A DNA stretch of 64,000 nt from Fibrisoma montanum. GTDB taxonomy: Bacteria > Bacteroidota > Bacteroidia > Cytophagales > Spirosomataceae. Below are positions 17,120 through 25,696 of the stretch, piece by piece. The position numbers and the translations under genes were made by a program. Position 1 is the first letter of the stretch. The number at the start of each line of letters is the position of its first letter. Under the pieces are notes generated by a model. It was not told the origin of the DNA. It was given only the letters and a program-made list of their open reading frames with translations, and did not search any database. The DNA is taken from NCBI RefSeq assembly GCF_003583365.1, contig NZ_QXED01000013.1, forward strand, positions 1-64,000. The letters are read 5' to 3'.

Positions 17120-19429
17120 ATGAGAAAGTATTTACCCTTTTCTTTTCAGTCGAGGAGTTGGTCCGTGTGTTTTTTTCTGCTTATCGGGGTGTTTTCTGGA
17201 GGTTCTTTTCAGCCGGTACAGGCTGCCACCGACCCTGCCGACAACCTATTGGTCCCACCCGTAATCACCGTAGCACCAAGATCTACTTCTGCCTGCGAGG
17301 GCTCCACTGTATCGCTCTCTGTAACTGCAACCGGTACGAACGTAACGTATGCGTGGTTTCGCAATGGCCAGCCAATCCCGTCAGCAACCGCCAGCTCACT
17401 GGTGTTCGCTAACGTAACAACGGCCAATGCCGGTGACTACACCGTTCAGGTTACCAACCCTGAAGGAACGGCCAATACCAATGCATCGCCGGCCCGGCTG
17501 ACCGTAAATCCCCGGGTTACCGTGACGGCAACGACCACGCCCGTGACCTGCGCCGGTGGAGCCAATGGTATTGCCGTGTTGACAGCCGCCGGAGGCACCG
17601 CACCCTACCAGTATCAGTTGGGCAGCAGCGCGTTTCAGGCATCACCAACGTTTACGGGCCTGCGCGATGGCGTGTATCCTGGTGTTGTTCGTGATGCCGT
17701 CGGGTGCACGGCCCAGGCGAACGTACAGATCTCGCAGCCCGAATCCATTTCCCTGGCCCTGCAGGCCGTAGCGGCCAAATGCCCCGGCGGTTCAGACGGG
17801 GGGATCGTCAGTACAGCTACCGGCGGAAACGGGGGATTCCGCTATCAGATCAATGGCGGCCCTTACCAGGAAAGCGGGGTGTTTTTCGACCTGACAGCCA
17901 ATACCAATTACTTCGTTACGGCAACGGACCGGATTGGTTGTACGGTTAGCCTGAATGCGTTTATCGGGGGACCGGCGCCCTTCGACGTAAAGCCGGGGGT
18001 AAAGCTGGCCAGTTGTGTAGGCTCCACCGATGGAACCGTCAGCCTGACCGTTACGGGCGGAACCGGCCCGTATCAGTATCAGCTCGGCAACGGGGCTTTC
18101 CAGACCAGCAATACGTTTACCAGCCTGGGGGCTAATACCTATGAGTTCACCATCCGGGATGCCATCGGCTGTATCAGCCCCAGAACATCCGTACGGATCG
18201 AACAGCCTGCCCCGATCGTCGTGCGGGCTACCTCGATTCCGACCAACTGCTTCGGTACGACCAGTGGTTCGATCAGCGTATCGACCACGGGCGGAACCAC
18301 TCCGTTCCAGTATCAGCTCAATACCGCGCCGACGTTCCAGAGTGAGAATACGTTCCGGAATATAGGCGCAGGCTCCTATACCGTAACGGCCCGGGATGCG
18401 AACGGCTGTACGGCCACGACGCCGGTCTCGGTCAGTAGTTCTCCGTCGCTGCGGGCGCGGGCGGCCACTGTTCCGGCGGCCTGCTGTAACTGCCCGACCG
18501 GTTCGGTGATTCTGGGCAGTGAAGGTGGAGCCGGTACGCTCCGACAATATAATCTGCCCGGACGGCCGATCCAGGCCAGCAGCCAGTTTACCGGCCTGGG
18601 ACCCGGTACATACAAGTTCAGGGTCATTGATGAAGCCGGTTGCGCCGACTCGCTCGACGTAACCGTAGGCAATGCATCGCCGGTAACGGTCGCGCCCAGC
18701 CGAACACGAGACGTAACCTGCCCGGGTCGGCGCGATGGCGAAGCGGTTGTAGCACCGACCGGTGGCCGGGGGCCCTACACCTTCTTCTGGCAGACCGAAC
18801 GGCGGGATACGCTCGCCAGCCGCACCGGATCGCAGACGGGGCTGGCCGAAGGAGTATATACCATCACGGCCGTGGACAGCAACCGCTGCCCGTCGACCGC
18901 AACGACGGTGACGATCCGGTCTATTTTTCCGCAACCGCCAAAACCAACGGTTACGCTCACCGGCAGTTCGCTGACGGTTAATGATACGACCGGTATCCAG
19001 TGGTATTTCCGGACCGACACCTCGGCCGCCCGCCCGCTGCCGGCTGCTACGTTGCCAACGTTGACGCCTTTTGCCAGCGGTCTGTACTATGTGATCGTAA
19101 CCCGGAATGGTTGTCCGTCGCCCCAGTCAGATCCATTCCAGTTTGTGCTGACAGCGGCCCCTGAGCCGGTTACTGAACTGGCCATCCGGGTGTATCCCAA
19201 CCCGATAACGTCGGAACGGGTGCAGGTAGAGATCAATCAGGCACGGCGCTCAGCGGTTACATTGCAGATGGTCGATCTGTCGGGGCGCAGTGTCAGTCAG
19301 AAGAACGTACCCGCCTTCAGCGGCAAACAGCAGGTTGACTGGGCCCTGCCGAACCTGCCCGCCGGCCTGTATCTGATCAAAGCCCAGGCCGGACAACGGA
19401 AGTCGGTTCTCCGCGTGATGGTGCAGTAG
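17120..19429 (+). CDS. SprB-repeat surface protein with type IX secretion sorting domain
   Basis: A 769-aa surface protein. Order: signal peptide (about residues 1-36, ending VQAA); an Ig-like domain (VSLSVTATGTNVTYAWFRNG); six SprB-type repeats, each of the form TxxxC-x-G-x-x-(D/N)G...GG..PYQYQL...F..L..G.Y...V.D..GC; another Ig-like segment; and a C-terminal type A T9SS sorting domain that starts IRVYPNP and ends LPAGLYLIKAQ...VLRVMVQ. SprB repeats are known from the gliding adhesin of Flavobacterium. It is probably secreted through the type IX system and held on the cell surface or released. The fifth repeat carries an odd ACCNC cluster. ATG 17120 is chosen over 17093 as giving a regular signal peptide. 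Confidence 0.88.
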   Translation: MRKYLPFSFQSRSWSVCFFLLIGVFSGGSFQPVQAATDPADNLLVPPVITVAPRSTSACEGSTVSLSVTATGTNVTYAWFRNGQPIPSATASSLVFANVTTANAGDYTVQVTNPEGTANTNASPARLTVNPRVTVTATTTPVTCAGGANGIAVLTAAGGTAPYQYQLGSSAFQASPTFTGLRDGVYPGVVRDAVGCTAQANVQISQPESISLALQAVAAKCPGGSDGGIVSTATGGNGGFRYQINGGPYQESGVFFDLTANTNYFVTATDRIGCTVSLNAFIGGPAPFDVKPGVKLASCVGSTDGTVSLTVTGGTGPYQYQLGNGAFQTSNTFTSLGANTYEFTIRDAIGCISPRTSVRIEQPAPIVVRATSIPTNCFGTTSGSISVSTTGGTTPFQYQLNTAPTFQSENTFRNIGAGSYTVTARDANGCTATTPVSVSSSPSLRARAATVPAACCNCPTGSVILGSEGGAGTLRQYNLPGRPIQASSQFTGLGPGTYKFRVIDEAGCADSLDVTVGNASPVTVAPSRTRDVTCPGRRDGEAVVAPTGGRGPYTFFWQTERRDTLASRTGSQTGLAEGVYTITAVDSNRCPSTATTVTIRSIFPQPPKPTVTLTGSSLTVNDTTGIQWYFRTDTSAARPLPAATLPTLTPFASGLYYVIVTRNGCPSPQSDPFQFVLTAAPEPVTELAIRVYPNPITSERVQVEINQARRSAVTLQMVDLSGRSVSQKNVPAFSGKQQVDWALPNLPAGLYLIKAQAGQRKSVLRVMVQ

Positions 19430-19579
19430 AAGAGGGAGGAAAGGAGGAAGGGGAGGAAAGGAGGAAGGGGAGGAAAGGAAGAAAGGGGAGGAAAGGAGGA
19501 AGGGGAGGAAGGGAGAAGAGGGATAGTAGTTGCCCCCTTTTCTCCTTTCCTCCCCTTCCTTCTTTCCTCCTTCTCCTTT
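19428..19579. repeat. Homopurine tandem repeat with a complementary homopyrimidine tract
   Basis: From 19428 to 19523 every base on the plus strand is A or G (96 nt). It contains four tandem 17-18-bp units of the form AAAGGAGGAAGGGGAGG (19440-19456, 19457-19473, 19474-19491, 19492-19508) plus a decayed fifth. Nine bases later a pure pyrimidine run of 47 nt (19533-19579) is nearly the reverse complement of the repeat, so the transcript could form a long hairpin and the DNA could form a triplex. It fills the gap between two convergent genes and reaches both stop codons. Confidence 0.9.
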
Positions 19580-22085
19580 ATAACTTCTCTTCAAACAGTT
19601 TCAGGATTCGCTTGTATTCGTCCATCCAGCTCGTTGGTTCAACGAAGCCGTGGTCTTCGACGGGGTAGGAGGCCAGTTCCCAGTTTTCTTTCCGGAGTTC
19701 GATCAGCCGCTGCGCCAGCCGTACGACGTCCTGGTAATGGACATTGACATCCACCATGCCGTGGCAGATCAGCAGGTGACCTTTCAGGCCGTCGGCAAAA
19801 TAAATAGGCGATGACCGGCGGTAGGCCAGCGAATCGGACTGGGGTTCGTTGAGGATGTTGGCCGTATACGGGTGATTGTAGGCGGCCCAGTCCGTAACGG
19901 GGCGCAGGGCCGCGCCGGCTTTGAATACGTCCGGCTGAGTAAACAGGGCCATCAGCGTGATGAAACCGCCGTACGAACCGCCGTAGATGCCAATCCGCTT
20001 TGCATCGACGCCGTGGTTCTGAACCAGCCAGCGGGCTGCATCTACGTGGTCGTCGAGGTCTTTGCCGCCCATGTGCCGGTAGATGCCCGTGCGCCAGTCG
20101 CGGCCGTAGCCGGCGCTGGCCCGGTAGTCGATATCCAGTACCGTATAGCCTTTGTCGGCCAGCAGGTTGTGGAACATATACTCGCGGAAGTACTGGCTCC
20201 ACCACTTATGGGCATTTTGCAGATAACCGGCTCCGTGAACAAACACCACCGCCTTACCGTTGGGGTTGGCCGGCTTGTAGATCCGCCCGTAGATCGTCTG
20301 ACCATCGCGGGCGGGAATCGTGACCAGTGCAGGGTCACGCCAGGCATACGCTTTAAATTCGTCGGTGAGGGAGTTCGTCAGCTTAACCGCCGGACGGGCA
20401 CTCACCAGCGGAACGGCTTCGGATTTCCGGCTGGCCAATAACGTCGGGTTTACTTCCGACAGGTAAAGCTCCCAGGGCTGGTTGCCGGACGAGTACCGAA
20501 TCGCGAGCCTGGTTTCGTCGGGCGACAGGGTTACGTCGTTCGCGCCGGTCATGGTCGTGAGCCGGACACGGGGTCCGCCCGTAACGGCCATCCGGTAAAA
20601 ATGCTGCTCGCCGGGGTGTACCTCGTTGGTTTGCAGGAAGAAATGGGTTTTATCCTTCGAGAGGATTACCTGCTGAACCTCAAATCTTCCTTTGGTCAGT
20701 TGCTTCTTTTCGCCCGTCAGTACGTTGACGGTGTAGATGTGCGAATACCCATCGGCCTCCGACTGGTACCAGAGCGTCTGGTTATCGCTCAGGAAATTCA
20801 TGTTGCCGGTAGCGTACGTAAAGCCCATGCCCGGCCCACCAATCCAGGCTTCGTCGCGCTGGCGGTCAAGGAGCGTCAGCTTCAGGGTTTCGGGGTCAAG
20901 GCGCATCAGCCAGCGGTCTTTGTTGTCGAGCGACCGGACGACCACAACGCACAGCTTACCGTCGTCAGACCAGACCGGCCCGTTGACGACCACCGGCCGC
21001 GTCGTATTTTTCTTCGTCGTATCGGCTTTGGCGACTCCGGCCCTGGTAGAATCCCGTTTGGTACCCACCGCCGGCTGACCGGCACTGGTGCTGGCGGTGG
21101 CCCGGAGGTAGTCGGGTTTGTCGCTGATGCCCGGAATGTCCTTCACACTGACCGCCCGAACGGTATCCTTCTGGGTGTCGTACACAAAAAACTCCTGGGC
21201 CGCCAGCGGAACGCCCACTTTCGTACGGGCTGCAATGTCCTCCGTATACCCACTCTCCGTTACGTAGTTCGGTACCTGCGCGGTTTTGGCGGCTGTTGGG
21301 TTTTTCGCCAGCCGGTACGTCACAAAGCGGCCGTTGGGGCTGAGCTGCGGGTTGAATAACTGCCGGTCTTCGAGGTAGATTTCTTTCGGGCGTTTTGGGC
21401 GGTCGGCTTTGCTGATACGCTCGGCTTCGTCGCGCTTGTCTTTGCGCTCTTTTAGGACCTCGAACATCCGGAGCTGGTCCTGTTTCAGGAATTTCTCCTC
21501 ATCATTGGCTTTAGGCTCCGCTTTCTTGTTGCCCTGCCGGAAATCGGTGAGCTGGCTCAGTTCGCCGGTTGGCAGATGCATCCGAAACAGATTGGAACCA
21601 CCCCGCCGGAACACGACGCTCTGCTCATCGCCCGAGAACTGAGGATCCGTTTCGGTGTCGACCGTATTGGTCAGTCGCCGGACGCGGCTGGTTTTGACAT
21701 CGATCAGAAACAGGTCGCCCTGTTTTTCGAACAGCCGTTGCGTACGGGCGCGGTTATACGCTCCGGCTGCCGGCGGAACGGCCCGGCGCTCGGCGGGAGC
21801 AACCTTAACCGGCTGACCCGGCTTCCCGTCCCTGGCGAGCGTGATCTTGTAAAGGGAATCGCCTTTCGCTTTTTCGGGGTTCCAGTTGAAGTAGAGCGTT
21901 TGTGAATCGTCGGACCAGAACGGGTTGGAGGGCGAGGTGCCAATCCAGCGTTTCGGGTCCTGCATGATTTTTTCGATGGTAAGCGTGGGCGGCAGATCGG
22001 CCGGTTTTCGCACGGACGGGGGCGAGGGCTGGGCGAGTACCCGACCGACCAGCAGAACCGTCAACAGGGGTGACAGGTAGTTCAT
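19578..22085 (-). CDS. Secreted S9 family peptidase (prolyl oligopeptidase / DPP-IV like)
   Basis: An 835-aa exported serine peptidase. A signal peptide (residues 1-19, ending VLAQ) is followed by a beta-propeller region with repeated WSDD-type strands and an unusual charged insertion near residue 200 (many Lys/Glu/Asp), then a C-terminal alpha/beta hydrolase domain. The nucleophile is in GGSYGGF, the acid in HGMVDVNVHYQD and the His in VEDHGFVEP. This is the usual order in the S9 family. It probably trims peptides in the periplasm. Its stop lies inside the purine/pyrimidine tract shared with the convergent SprB-repeat gene. Confidence 0.92.
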   Translation of the reverse strand: MNYLSPLLTVLLVGRVLAQPSPPSVRKPADLPPTLTIEKIMQDPKRWIGTSPSNPFWSDDSQTLYFNWNPEKAKGDSLYKITLARDGKPGQPVKVAPAERRAVPPAAGAYNRARTQRLFEKQGDLFLIDVKTSRVRRLTNTVDTETDPQFSGDEQSVVFRRGGSNLFRMHLPTGELSQLTDFRQGNKKAEPKANDEEKFLKQDQLRMFEVLKERKDKRDEAERISKADRPKRPKEIYLEDRQLFNPQLSPNGRFVTYRLAKNPTAAKTAQVPNYVTESGYTEDIAARTKVGVPLAAQEFFVYDTQKDTVRAVSVKDIPGISDKPDYLRATASTSAGQPAVGTKRDSTRAGVAKADTTKKNTTRPVVVNGPVWSDDGKLCVVVVRSLDNKDRWLMRLDPETLKLTLLDRQRDEAWIGGPGMGFTYATGNMNFLSDNQTLWYQSEADGYSHIYTVNVLTGEKKQLTKGRFEVQQVILSKDKTHFFLQTNEVHPGEQHFYRMAVTGGPRVRLTTMTGANDVTLSPDETRLAIRYSSGNQPWELYLSEVNPTLLASRKSEAVPLVSARPAVKLTNSLTDEFKAYAWRDPALVTIPARDGQTIYGRIYKPANPNGKAVVFVHGAGYLQNAHKWWSQYFREYMFHNLLADKGYTVLDIDYRASAGYGRDWRTGIYRHMGGKDLDDHVDAARWLVQNHGVDAKRIGIYGGSYGGFITLMALFTQPDVFKAGAALRPVTDWAAYNHPYTANILNEPQSDSLAYRRSSPIYFADGLKGHLLICHGMVDVNVHYQDVVRLAQRLIELRKENWELASYPVEDHGFVEPTSWMDEYKRILKLFEEKL

Positions 22086-22197
22086 TACGGCTTGGATGAG
22101 ACAAAACAAACCATAAAAATAGCGATAAAAATGAAAGGGTTGATGAGCGTACTGGTAGATACGCCCGTCAACCCTGGTTTATGGATAACCAATCAGG

Positions 22198-22731
22198 TTA
22201 GTTCGACCACTTCATCGTCATACCCTGGGCATCGTTCGGGCTGTCGCGCAGCACCATCTGTTTCTGCCCCTGGCTCGTCACGATGTCGTAGTAGAACGTC
22301 GCCGTCTTTAATTCACCCGCTTTGGCATCGCGCTTGAAATTGTTCTTTGGGTAGCACGAATAAAAGCCCCGGTAGTTGCCGCTCTGGGGAGTGAGCGTAA
22401 ACGACTGCTGGTCCTCATTGAATTTCACTTTGCCCTTAAAGTACGTGAAGGCTTCCGTCCGGCAATTATAGCTGCTGGCCGAGTTGATCACATATTCCTC
22501 AAATTCGCCGTTGGGCTTGAAATCCAGGACAAAGGCCTGCTCGAACGGCTTGCCCTGGTAGCTACCGTCGTACCCCCAGAAATTGCTCAGCGAGAACGTG
22601 CCCCACATCCACTTACCGGTCACGTCGGTTGGTACGTTACTTTGAATGGCTGGGTCGATTTTATCCGAATCGGTTGTACAGGCGATGGACAACGACAGCA
22701 GGGCGAACACGGTAAACAGGTGTTTCTTCAT
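22198..22731 (-). CDS. Lipoprotein with lipocalin-like pattern
   Basis: A 177-aa predicted lipoprotein with signal MKKHLFTVFALLSLSIAC (lipobox SIAC) followed by acidic residues. The mature part begins with a GKWMWG strand, continues with FKPNGEFEEYVI, and contains several aromatic beta strands and a conserved-looking pair of Cys (CRTEAFTYF, YSCYPK). This layout is like the lipocalin-like lipoproteins common in Bacteroidota. No known ligand. The membrane-protein gene on the same strand starts upstream with a 34-nt gap. Confidence 0.7.
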   Translation of the reverse strand: MKKHLFTVFALLSLSIACTTDSDKIDPAIQSNVPTDVTGKWMWGTFSLSNFWGYDGSYQGKPFEQAFVLDFKPNGEFEEYVINSASSYNCRTEAFTYFKGKVKFNEDQQSFTLTPQSGNYRGFYSCYPKNNFKRDAKAGELKTATFYYDIVTSQGQKQMVLRDSPNDAQGMTMKWSN

Positions 22732-22765
22732 GATTTTATAGTTTTTGTTGGTAAAAAATTGAGGT

Positions 22766-23338
22766 TCATACGTGTGAAAGAGGTGCGGCAGCGTGCCCGG
22801 ACCGGTGGTTTGTCAGGATCACCAGGGCCAGCAGAGACCAGGCGACGGCGCTGTAGGCCGTAACCAGGCTGAAGCCCAGTTCGGATGGTAACCAGAACTT
22901 ACTGGTCAGCGCCATCGGCAGCCAGAGACCACACAGCAGCGGAACGAAGCGCTGCCAGCCGGGCAGCCGGTTGGCTACTATAACTGTAATGCCGTAGATC
23001 AGCATCAGGACATTGCTCAGCGGCCAGCACATATCCAGCGCCCAGAACAGCGTCGGCTTAAAGGTTGGTGCTACCAGTTGCCAGCCGTTCGATACATTGG
23101 CGATGGCCAGCGTACCGAGCATAATCAGAGGCAGCGTTCGGCCGAACCGGCTGCTACCGGTGGCACCGATGCGGTTGAGGGCAACCATGCTGCCCATCCA
23201 GGCGGTGATGTAAACGATGCCCCACACTCCCGTCCACCAGGAGTTGGCGAGGGGTTTGAACTGGTCTTCGACGTATATGCCGATGGCCATAGAGGGTGCG
23301 CCCAGCAGGGCCAGCACGCCCAGCGTTTTGTTGTTCAT
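22766..23338 (-). CDS. Six-helix integral membrane protein of unknown function
   Basis: A 190-aa hydrophobic protein with about six TM helices, containing Trp-rich turns (SWWTGVWGIVYITAWMGSMVALNR, NGWQL, LDMCWPLSNVLMLIYG). No enzyme or transporter motif is visible. ATG 23338 starts just before the first TM helix; the longer frame back to 23419 adds an unlikely leader. Followed by the lipoprotein gene on the same strand, so the two may form an operon. The orphan LytS kinase gene just upstream could control them, but this is inference. Confidence 0.65.
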   Translation of the reverse strand: MNNKTLGVLALLGAPSMAIGIYVEDQFKPLANSWWTGVWGIVYITAWMGSMVALNRIGATGSSRFGRTLPLIMLGTLAIANVSNGWQLVAPTFKPTLFWALDMCWPLSNVLMLIYGITVIVANRLPGWQRFVPLLCGLWLPMALTSKFWLPSELGFSLVTAYSAVAWSLLALVILTNHRSGHAAAPLSHV

Positions 23339-23564
23339 TCGCGTATGTGTTGTTTGATTACTTAATAACCGGGCAGGGGTTGGTGCTGCGTCGGTGTTGA
23401 TAATGCAAAGCAACAGCACCGGACAGCCGCTGCAAACGGACTACCGACCGACTCGTAGCATAGACCGCGTGAGTTGGTAAATCGAAAGCCTGAGTCGCGA
23501 ATTGACCGGACCGAATGAGAAGGGGGAGAGCCGCCGGCAAAAGCGGTCAGAAGGCGTGGAGAGC

Positions 23565-24683
23565 CTATAAATCGATTGTGAGCTGTACGTCAAACACGCC
23601 ATGCTGGTCGTGAATCACCAGCTTGTGCCGGTTCGGGTAGATCAGAGCCAGCCGCTGCCGAACGTTATTGATACCGGTACCGGTGCTGCTTTCGAGCCGG
23701 TTCTGAGAAATGATACTATTCCGGCAGCGGAACAGAACATGACCATGCCGGACTGTTAGCTGGATGTCGACAAAACAGGGCTGATCCATGCTGATGCCGT
23801 ACTTGAAGGCGTTTTCGATGAACGAAACCAGCAGCAGCGGGGCAATCTCGGCCGGGCGGCCACTGGGGGTTGGTTCTTCGTCCCATTCCAGTACCGAACT
23901 GACCCGAATGGTATCGCGCTGGGGCAGCCGCATCCGGTGCAGGTCAACGGTATTTTCGAGAAAGCGGAGTTCTTTCTGGATGGGTGTGCGGTCGTGGCGC
24001 GATTCTTCGACCATGTGGCGCATCACGCTCGAAAGCTGCTCAATGCCGGCGGCTGTCCGCTCACTGTCGCCGGAGAGGGCCGTTCCGTACAGGTTGTTCA
24101 GGGCGTTGAACAGGAAATGCGGATTCACCTGCGCTTTCAGGGCGGCCAGTTCGGCTTCCATTTTCTGCTGGTGGAGTAGCCGCTGGTTTCGGCGGGAAGC
24201 CCGGTAGGCCCGAACGCCCACAAAAAACAGGGCGTACAGCCAGCAGAACACGATCACGGAAAAGACAACGCCATTGTCCAGCTTCAGACCGGTATACCCG
24301 TAGTAAAAGCCCGTCATGACCGCCAGCAGGAAGAAATAAACAAATTCGATCCCAACCAAGGCAATGATGGCCCCGATGCTGTCTCGACGAAGCAGGCGCC
24401 TGAAGATGAAGTAGTTGCCGTGGACGGTGAGCAGATAAACCGTGCTGGCAACGAGGGTAATCCGGGCGTGGGTCCACAGGTCGTTGCGGTATTTGTAAAT
24501 CGGAATCAGTTCGGCCCGCTGCGGATCGATGGGCAGCCAGTATAGCAATACGTACGACTGGACGAGGTCATAAACCAACCAGATAGCCAGGTGTAGCCCA
24601 AACAGCCGCACCTCCCGGTTGAGGAGCCGCTGTCTGACGGTGGGCCAGAAGGTGGTTTTTGCGACAGGCAGACTGACGTTCAT
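23565..24683 (-). CDS. LytS/YehU-type sensor histidine kinase
   Basis: A 372-aa kinase with four TM helices in the first 160 residues, a linker helix, then the His_kinase (PF06580) domain with phospho-acceptor His189 in QVNPHFLFNALNN, and an ATP-binding domain with IENAFKYG (N box) and a GTGINNVRQRL G box. This type usually phosphorylates a LytTR response regulator that controls a neighbouring membrane or secretion gene. No LytTR regulator is encoded within the window, so this kinase appears orphaned or acts on a distant partner. Confidence 0.92.
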   Translation of the reverse strand: MNVSLPVAKTTFWPTVRQRLLNREVRLFGLHLAIWLVYDLVQSYVLLYWLPIDPQRAELIPIYKYRNDLWTHARITLVASTVYLLTVHGNYFIFRRLLRRDSIGAIIALVGIEFVYFFLLAVMTGFYYGYTGLKLDNGVVFSVIVFCWLYALFFVGVRAYRASRRNQRLLHQQKMEAELAALKAQVNPHFLFNALNNLYGTALSGDSERTAAGIEQLSSVMRHMVEESRHDRTPIQKELRFLENTVDLHRMRLPQRDTIRVSSVLEWDEEPTPSGRPAEIAPLLLVSFIENAFKYGISMDQPCFVDIQLTVRHGHVLFRCRNSIISQNRLESSTGTGINNVRQRLALIYPNRHKLVIHDQHGVFDVQLTIDL

Positions 24684-24746
24684 GGAGTAGCAGACTGGAT
24701 TCCGAAAGATAGAGCGGTTTGGTATGAATAAGCTGATCAGGGGCGC

Positions 24747-25592
24747 TTACTCCGGTTGAGGGGCCGGCGTCCGGGCGGGCAGCAGTCGGTTCAGGAGCAG
24801 GTAACAGCCGAACGTAATCAGGGCCGCTCCGATCAGTACCCCGATGTAGAGCGGGTCGCTGCCCACCCACTGCCGGGTGTAGTTGCGGCTCATGTCCAGA
24901 TTCTCCTCAAACAGCAGGCCCAGCGAACCCACCGAGTTATTGACGAAGTGCAGAAAGATACACAGCCACAGCGACCGCGTCCGGTAGTATAGCCAGCCCA
25001 AAGCCAGCCCCAGGATGAAGGCCCCGACGGACTGAACCGGGTTCAGGTGCATGATGCCGAAAATAGCCGCCGACCAGACAATGGCCTTGGTGGGGCTATA
25101 GCGCTTCAGGAAACCGTCGAGGATGATGCCGCGAAGCAGAATTTCTTCGACGATGGGAGCGGCCAGCACCGCCGACCAGATCAGGTCTTTCGTGAATATA
25201 TCCTCCAGTAACCGCTGCATCCAGGAGGGTGTGGGCAGGATCGAGGTCAGCGGTTCGATCAGCAGGCCGAGCGTAACCGTACCGATCGCCACCACCGGAA
25301 AAGCAGCGGCATTGACCGGTGCCAGGGCCAGTTGCGAGCTGCCGCGTTTGCGGAGACCATACCGGATGGTCAGAACGAAAGCCACTACGTAGATTACCAG
25401 TTCGGGCAGGCCGTACAGCGTCCAGTCGTTTTCCTTTGAAAAATAAGTCAGCGCCCCGATGGGAATGGACAGCGGAATCTGCCACAGAAACAGGACAATA
25501 ATCAGCCACCAGGCCTGCCGCAGCGACGGATAACTGGAAGGGGCGAGTTCACTAGGTTGCGTGGTTGTCATCGAAGGTGAAGTAAGTTCCAT
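24747..25592 (-). CDS. CPBP family intramembrane glutamic endopeptidase
   Basis: A 281-aa membrane protein with about seven to eight TM helices. It contains the CPBP (Abi/CAAX protease) motifs in order: APIVEEILLRG (paired Glu), FGIMHLNP (His), and a third helix with FLHFVNNS (His/Asn). In bacteria such proteins may act as prenyl-type proteases or in bacteriocin self-protection; substrate unknown. The gene is directly upstream of the LytS kinase on the same strand (63-nt gap). Confidence 0.9.
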   Translation of the reverse strand: MELTSPSMTTTQPSELAPSSYPSLRQAWWLIIVLFLWQIPLSIPIGALTYFSKENDWTLYGLPELVIYVVAFVLTIRYGLRKRGSSQLALAPVNAAAFPVVAIGTVTLGLLIEPLTSILPTPSWMQRLLEDIFTKDLIWSAVLAAPIVEEILLRGIILDGFLKRYSPTKAIVWSAAIFGIMHLNPVQSVGAFILGLALGWLYYRTRSLWLCIFLHFVNNSVGSLGLLFEENLDMSRNYTRQWVGSDPLYIGVLIGAALITFGCYLLLNRLLPARTPAPQPE

Positions 25593-25696
25593 GAGGCCGG
25601 TTCGTTCAAAAGGTTAGAAACAGACCAAAACTAACGGCTTCCGGGGGTGGGATCAACAAAGTGGGATCAAGGTCGGGCGGTTTGTGACAAATGGGT

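Noticed and set aside
17792-18934. 380-codon minus-strand frame opposite the SprB-repeat gene
   Set aside because: Arg-rich, repetitive translation mirrors the SprB repeats on the other strand; no start context and no family features.
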